From Halotia wernerae (lineage in GTDB: Bacteria; Cyanobacteriota; Cyanobacteriia; Cyanobacteriales; Nostocaceae), in NCBI GenBank assembly GCA_034931985.1, contig JAYGHB010000006.1:62001-126000 (forward strand): a DNA stretch of 64,000 nt. The letters run 5' to 3'. The position numbers were made by a program, and so were the translations under genes. Each line of letters starts with the position of its first letter. Position 1 is the first letter of the stretch. A model generated the notes under the pieces. That model did not search any database. It was not told where the DNA came from and worked only from the letters and a program-made list of their open reading frames with translations. Of this stretch, positions 59,792 through 64,000 are shown piece by piece.

Positions 59792-60550
59792 ATGACGTCT
59801 TTGTCTTCAGCCGAACGCTCTTTGTTACCTATGCAATCTCCATCTTCCTTTTCTGAGGCATCACGGCCTTTTTTGACTTGGCAACGAATTCTTGATTGGG
59901 CTCAAGAACACTACCGCTGCCGCACCTTTAGCAAAGATGAACGCATTCCAGCCCGACCTGGATTGCTGTATTTGGTGCAAAGGGGTGCAATCCGCATGGT
60001 AGGAACTGCCCAAGTGAGCGCTACTGCCAGTCAGCTAACATCTCGACGAATCAACAGAACTCCAGAAGAAGCTTTCTTGGGTTTTGTAGGAGCCGGACAA
60101 CCATTTGAAATTGTTGCTCAGTCACCATTCACGCTCCAGTCATACGCTCATGTTGACCAAACTGCTGTGCTGTGGATGTACTGGCATGACTTAGACAACT
60201 GGCCTCACTTCCGTCGTGAAGTTATGGATGCCTTTAGGTATCAGCACCAGCGTAAACTGCTATGGCTGAGTGCCTTGGGACAAAGGCGCACAATTGACCG
60301 ACTCTTAGGATTTCTCACGTTATTGATTGAGGAATATGGAGAGCCGTCTATGAGTGAAACCGACCCCGATGTGATTCGTGGCTATTGTCTGCCCTTCCCT
60401 CTTACCCATGCTCAAATTGGTAGCGCTATTGGTTCGACTCGTGTTACTGTCACCCGCTTAATGGGTAAGTTGCGTCAACGCGGTTTAATTCTCACCCAAG
60501 GGGATAATCTTATTTGCTTACCAGCAGAGTCGATTAATCGAGTCAGCTAA
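59792..60550 (+). CDS. CRP/FNR-family transcription regulator (DevH/NtcA-like)
   Basis: The protein has 252 residues from ATG 59792; TTG 59780 is possible. It has an N-terminal cyclic-nucleotide-binding-like beta-roll (about 40-140: DERIPARPGLLYLVQRGAIRMVG ... GQPFEIVAQSPFTLQSYAHV). The phosphate-cassette residues that would bind cAMP are not apparent. The C-terminal winged helix has FPLTHAQIGSAIGSTRVTVTRLMGKLRQRGLI, very close to the NtcA recognition helix (GSTRVTVTRL). The protein is not NtcA itself, given its different beta-roll and length. DevH, a heterocyst regulator in Anabaena, is the nearest type I can name. It sits divergent from the DALR-domain gene. Confidence 0.78.
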   Translation: MTSLSSAERSLLPMQSPSSFSEASRPFLTWQRILDWAQEHYRCRTFSKDERIPARPGLLYLVQRGAIRMVGTAQVSATASQLTSRRINRTPEEAFLGFVGAGQPFEIVAQSPFTLQSYAHVDQTAVLWMYWHDLDNWPHFRREVMDAFRYQHQRKLLWLSALGQRRTIDRLLGFLTLLIEEYGEPSMSETDPDVIRGYCLPFPLTHAQIGSAIGSTRVTVTRLMGKLRQRGLILTQGDNLICLPAESINRVS

Positions 60551-61187
60551 AGCACATTTCTCGTCTCTAAAGAAAAGCAGCCATGCCCTACAAGTATCTA
60601 CTGTAGGAACTACCGCTATGCTTGTCAGTAAAGCAAGTATCAGCGAATTTTGACACACCAAGGTCATCAGTTCCTAATACCCCGATCGATAAGCAGTAAG
60701 TCGGTATCAGCAACATCCGCTTGCTGCTCAGTTTGGCCAATCTGTTTGACCACCACAAACAGATTGTGTGTTATCGGGTAATTTCCTTGATTGAAAAGTT
60801 TCCATGTTCAATCTGTTATGTTTATCAGGACATTCACAGGTGAGGACAAATGGTTTTTGCCTTTACGTCCACCCCAATTGCAAGGGCTACATTGAACATT
60901 GAGAAACAACCTCTAGAGCAGAAGCGTACTAGATGCTACCAGCAATATCAGCTAGTTTTGACATTACTTGGATGGTCGTGGAAACAAAACCCCACTTGCA
61001 AACCGAAAGGTTGACCATCCAAGATGTCTTAGAAAATAATCTTTCTCTGACTATTACCGTTATGCTTAAAAGACTTAATATTCTCGGATTCTTCACTATT
61101 TTTAATGGCAGTTGATTTGCGCCGATTTGTACTAGCTTAAAATCATCATTTAAATATTAAGAGTGATTATCAGTAAATATTTTGTAG
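60551..61187. other. 640-nt spacer with two strong hairpins
   Basis: This spacer lies between two convergent genes. AATCTGTTTG/CAAACAGATT (60739-60765) is a perfect 10-bp stem with a 7-nt loop. A three-helix fold sits at 60967-61023 (listed separately). The frame at 60933-61115 overlaps that fold and was not called as a gene. Confidence 0.55.
60967..61023. ncRNA. Candidate structured RNA, perfect three-way junction
   Basis: CTTGGATGGTC (60967-60977) pairs exactly with GACCATCCAAG (61013-61023). Between them are GTGG/CCAC (60978-60995) and AACC-GAAA-GGTT, a stem capped by a GNRA tetraloop (61001-61012). All three helices are perfect and fit together with almost no unpaired junction. It does not have the CUGAUGA core of a hammerhead ribozyme. 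Strand, ends and function are unknown; both strands can fold but the GAAA loop favours the plus strand. Confidence 0.45.
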
Positions 61188-62531
61188 TTAAAATATTAAA
61201 TATAATAATTTATAAACAAGATGGAATAGTGCTGTAACTGCAACAGCTAGCAAGCATCCTATAACCGCTAGAATCACAACTTCTTGAACACCAATACCCC
61301 TTCTTAAAAAGGGCATAAAAAATACCAGAGCAAAAGTAATTCCAGAAATAATTAATAAATCGAATTTTTCAATCCATCGCCTGGTTTGGGCAAAAATTAG
61401 AGTGCCTAAAATTATGGCGGAAACTACTAGGGGAATTATCGACGGCTTGAATAGACCAAAGAGAATGATCGCAATTAATGCACCCTCCAAGCCACTAAAT
61501 GCTGCTCCACCTAACAGTTCCCAAATTGAAAAACTTTGTTGAGGTTTTATTGGCTGTGGTAAAAGTGTGGGGGGTATTAACTGGTGAGAGAGAACTTTGA
61601 GAATTTCATCGGCTGACTGAAAGCGTTGATTAGCAGCGCTTAGGAGCATTTTGTCTAAAATGTCAGCCAAGCGAAGGTTAATAGTGACGTGCATTCGCCA
61701 TTGCCATTGATTACTATGGGCATCAAATAGCTGAGTAGCTTCTTGACCTGTAAGTAAAGTTAGAATAGTTACAGCCAAAGCGTATAAGTCTGTAGACGGG
61801 TATACTTCACGACCCGCCATCTGTTCAGGTGGCGCAAAACCCATAGAATAAATTCCGGTAGAAGAGCCAGATCTATTAGATGAAGCATTTGTTACTTGCT
61901 TAACTGCGCCAAAATCTAGTAAAAAAAGTCTGCCATCACGACGGCGCATAATGTTAGAGGGTTTGATATCTCTGTGAAGGATGTTTTTATCATGGACAAA
62001 CTTTAGGACATTGAGAATTTCTTGCAGCACTTGCAAAACTTGTTGTTCCGAAAATCTACCTTTTTGAATTAATTCTTCCTCTAAATTTTGCCCATCAATA
62101 TATTCCTGTACTAAGTAAAAAAATTGATCTTCTTGACCTGGTTGCAAACTAGGAACTGTCACCGGAAAAAAAGCAAATAATTCAGGAATTTGCTCGTGTT
62201 CGTTACCTATTTGTGCTAAAACTTCTGCCTCTCTTTCAAACAGTTGTTGTGCTAGTTGCAGTTGAGTAGAGGTTAAATCTCCTACTGGTTGGAATTGCTT
62301 AACCACACATGTGCGTATTCCTGGAATCCGGCGATCGCGTGCTAAAAATGCTGCACCAAAACCGCCTCTACCTAGCAAATTGATTGGTATGTACCTACCA
62401 TCTAGTATTAATGGCATTCCACAGGTAGTACAGTATTTTTGTTGTGTTGTTTTTAGGGTTGTAATATCATCTAAATCCGCAAAATGATTTTGTGAGCGCG
62501 GACAGCGTGGACGAGTGCAGTAGACTTCCAT
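61188..62531 (-). CDS. Serine/threonine protein kinase with N-terminal zinc ribbon and C-terminal membrane helices
   Basis: The protein has 447 residues. Residues 4-37 hold CTRPRCPRS and CTTCGMPL, a four-Cys ribbon typical of cyanobacterial STPKs. The kinase domain (about 47-310) has the glycine loop LLGRGGFGAAFLA, Lys in CVVKQF, the catalytic loop ILHRDIKPSNIM, DFG in LLDFGAVKQV, and APPEQ. After a linker come about four hydrophobic segments (ALIAIILFGLFKPSIIPLVVSAIIL and on). Active-site residues are complete, so it should be an active membrane kinase. No substrate or phosphatase gene is adjacent. Confidence 0.92.
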   Translation of the reverse strand: MEVYCTRPRCPRSQNHFADLDDITTLKTTQQKYCTTCGMPLILDGRYIPINLLGRGGFGAAFLARDRRIPGIRTCVVKQFQPVGDLTSTQLQLAQQLFEREAEVLAQIGNEHEQIPELFAFFPVTVPSLQPGQEDQFFYLVQEYIDGQNLEEELIQKGRFSEQQVLQVLQEILNVLKFVHDKNILHRDIKPSNIMRRRDGRLFLLDFGAVKQVTNASSNRSGSSTGIYSMGFAPPEQMAGREVYPSTDLYALAVTILTLLTGQEATQLFDAHSNQWQWRMHVTINLRLADILDKMLLSAANQRFQSADEILKVLSHQLIPPTLLPQPIKPQQSFSIWELLGGAAFSGLEGALIAIILFGLFKPSIIPLVVSAIILGTLIFAQTRRWIEKFDLLIISGITFALVFFMPFLRRGIGVQEVVILAVIGCLLAVAVTALFHLVYKLLYLIF

Positions 62532-62559
62532 TTTCTTTTCCTTGGTCAGTTATCAGTGG

Positions 62560-62633
62560 TCAGTTGCCAAAAGTCAAGAGTTCTTTAATAACTACTGACT
62601 ATTGACTACTGACTATTGACTATCGACAAAATG
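62560..62633. repeat. TGACTATTGACTACTGAC-type simple repeat
   Basis: Multiple ACTGACTATTGACT units fill the gap between the kinase start and the rbcR stop. This is the same class as at 16724-16812. Confidence 0.6.
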
Positions 62634-63647
62634 TTAGCCTGCGTCAGAAGAAGTGGGTGTCGCTACATCCAAAGTGTTTACTACTAGCTTCTTTTGCGAT
62701 AATTTTAACGCTTCATGATTCCATCCAGGGTTAGCAAACTGGGGTAAAATTTCTTGGCTAAAGGCTTCTGCTGCCTTTGATCTGTAGCGATTAGGATTAA
62801 AAATCAGCCACAACGTTCGCTTAACAACAACACCTTCAATAGGTGTGCAATGCAGTACACCCATTTGTAATTCTTTAGCGATCGCCGAAGTAGAGACAAA
62901 GGCAGCCCCTAAACCAGATTGCACAGCATTTTTAATTGCTTCTATGGAATTTAGTTCCATTTCAAATTTAAAACGCCTTGTATCAATTTCAGAGCGTATT
63001 AGTACCTGATCAATTACTTTGCGGATAGTTGATTGAGAATCTAGAGCAATGAATTGTAGTTTATAAAGGTCTTCTTTTTGGATTGTTTCAAGTTTGGCAA
63101 AGGGATGAAAAACTGGCAAAATCAGAGCTAATTCGTCCTCAGCATAAGGAAGGATTTCTAAAGATTCTGCTAATTCACCGGGAATTTCGCCACCAATGAT
63201 TGCTAGATCAACTTGTCCATTAGACACGCTCCAAGCAGTCCGCCGAGTTGAGTGGACATGCAATTGCACTGCCACATCTGGATATTTTTGCCGGAACATG
63301 CCGATCATTTTGGGCAAAAGATAAGTACCAGTGGTTTGAGAAGCGCCGACAATCAAAGTACCGCCTTGGAGATTTTGTAAATCCTCGATCGCACGGCAGG
63401 TTTCTTGACACAGACTGAGGATTTTTTCACCGTAGCTTAAAAGTAAATGCCCGGCTTCGGTTAACTGTGCACGTCGTCCTCCACGGTCGAATAAGGGGAC
63501 ATCCAACTGCCGTTCGAGATTTTGGACTTGTAAACTTACGGCAGGTTGGGAAACATAAAGGCTATCAGCGGCGCGCTTGAAGCTGCCTTCTGCGGCGATC
63601 GCTTTGAGAATACGTAACTGATCTAAAGTGAAAGGAAGGTCAGACAT
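62634..63647 (-). CDS. rbcR: LysR-type transcription regulator RbcR (Ycf30)
   Basis: The protein has 337 residues from ATG 63647; TTG 63656 is the longer option. The winged HTH reads LRILKAIAAEGSFKRAADSLYVSQPAVSLQVQNLERQL, which with the FDRGGRRAQLTEAGHLLLSYGEKIL continuation is characteristic of the RbcR/Ycf30 group of CbbR-like regulators. The effector domain (about 95-300) follows. In cyanobacteria RbcR controls Rubisco and carbon-concentrating genes. It is divergent from an NnrU-family gene, 212 nt apart. Confidence 0.88.
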   Translation of the reverse strand: MSDLPFTLDQLRILKAIAAEGSFKRAADSLYVSQPAVSLQVQNLERQLDVPLFDRGGRRAQLTEAGHLLLSYGEKILSLCQETCRAIEDLQNLQGGTLIVGASQTTGTYLLPKMIGMFRQKYPDVAVQLHVHSTRRTAWSVSNGQVDLAIIGGEIPGELAESLEILPYAEDELALILPVFHPFAKLETIQKEDLYKLQFIALDSQSTIRKVIDQVLIRSEIDTRRFKFEMELNSIEAIKNAVQSGLGAAFVSTSAIAKELQMGVLHCTPIEGVVVKRTLWLIFNPNRYRSKAAEAFSQEILPQFANPGWNHEALKLSQKKLVVNTLDVATPTSSDAG

Positions 63648-63859
63648 AAGGCTCAACCCACAAACTTTGAAAGGAGCAGCTTTGGCAACAAATCAAGTTC
63701 ACAACTTTCTAGTGTGGCGTGATTCGTTGCATTTTAAACTTAGAGGTTTGACTTGAAAAAGACAGTACCACAACATTTTGACTAAACTCCCCTTTTGAAT
63801 ACTTTGTGGTATTGGTTGTACTGAGTTAATTTTTCTTTAAATTACTTTACCCATGTATT
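63648..63859. promoter_or_regulatory. Divergent rbcR/NnrU promoter region
   Basis: This 212-nt spacer lies between two divergent starts. LysR regulators commonly bind such regions (T-N11-A). No single site stands out. Confidence 0.3.
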
Positions 63860-64000
63860 ATGATGCTGAATCCTTGGTTTACTCCTAGTCATTTTGTCAT
63901 GCTGGGGTTACTATTAGCTTTTGCGATCGCCCACAGTGGAGGAGCTGCCTTGCGCCCTTGGGCAGAGAAGCATGTGGGGCCAAGGCTTTACCGCATTTTC
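63860..64000 (+). CDS. NnrU-family membrane protein, 3' end cut by window edge
   Basis: ATG 63860 or the next codon 63863 starts MMLNPWFTPSHFVMLGLLLAF, continuing AIAHSGGAALRPWAEKHVGPRLYRIF. The first membrane helix and the AHSG...R motif are typical of the NnrU domain, which also includes 15-cis-zeta-carotene isomerase (Z-ISO). About 47 residues are visible, so it cannot be told whether this is Z-ISO or another NnrU member. Confidence 0.78.
   Translation, partial: MMLNPWFTPSHFVMLGLLLAFAIAHSGGAALRPWAEKHVGPRLYRIF

Noticed and set aside
59792..60550. NtcA
   Set aside because: The recognition helix is very similar, but the beta-roll and the length (252 residues against about 223) differ, so only a DevH/NtcA-like label is given.
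60967..61023. Hammerhead ribozyme
   Set aside because: The fold is a three-way junction with a GAAA, but GAAA caps a stem instead of sitting in the core, and CUGAUGA is missing.
60933..61115. 60-residue plus-strand frame
   Set aside because: It overlaps the three-way-junction fold, has no start signal, and its hydropathy is featureless.

Overview
The window comes from a cyanobacterium, most likely a filamentous heterocyst-forming type (Nostocales). The evidence is the frequent HIP1 octamer GCGATCGC, moderate GC with AT-rich spacers, and cyanobacterium-typical genes: paired PspA and Vipp1, an RbcR-type LysR regulator, a SigG-like ECF sigma factor with its anti-sigma partner, DUF2808, ComFB and an NnrU-family protein. 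Families of short dispersed repeats of the kind that fill Nostocales spacers are also present. No rRNA, tRNA, CRISPR array or intact transposase was seen. Both edges cut a gene.

Layout. 1-8 kb: a partial SGNH/GDSL hydrolase, a 46-residue membrane peptide, a large fusion of a PlsY-like membrane domain to a PEP-synthase/rifampin-phosphotransferase-like module, leuS, and a gamma-glutamylcyclotransferase-family gene. 7.5-16 kb looks like an envelope and envelope-stress neighbourhood: ECF sigma and anti-sigma, L,D-transpeptidase, a ComFB second-messenger-receptor-like protein, an M23 peptidase, a SPOR-domain protein, pspA and vipp1. 16-23 kb: thioredoxin, an aminotransferase, a PEP-CTERM protein, a response regulator and uvrC. 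23-29 kb: a heavy-metal RND efflux unit (adaptor, pump, lipoprotein). 29-45 kb: mostly housekeeping (rlmN, aroK, ubiX, an RNase II/R-family protein with a degraded catalytic motif, clpP, a YyaL-type protein, mobA), together with a STAND NTPase, a free-standing copy of the ComFB N-terminal domain, a broken Uma2 gene and a gene-free block of strong stem-loops at 38.2-38.9 kb.

45.4-51.3 kb is the most coherent accessory locus. It holds a two-domain multicopper oxidase, a helix-hairpin-helix lipoprotein, a ferritin-like protein and an FTR1 iron permease, all on the minus strand. They are flanked by a FecB/BtuF-like binding lipoprotein and a small membrane protein. A 15/19 match to the classical Fur box lies ahead of the lipoprotein gene. 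I read this as a bacterial analogue of the yeast Fet3-Ftr1 oxidase-permease system, with added periplasmic capture and storage parts.

51-64 kb: a ClC channel fused to CBS and USP domains, an ECF-type Ni/Co importer (CbiM with a PDGLE tail, CbiQ, CbiO), a HAD phosphatase, an ArgRS-like protein with no catalytic domain, a CRP-family regulator, a hairpin-rich spacer with a perfect three-helix fold, a Ser/Thr kinase, rbcR and the start of an NnrU-family gene.

All coordinates were read by eye from the sequence. No alignment, folding or database search was run. Family assignments rest on recognised motifs.
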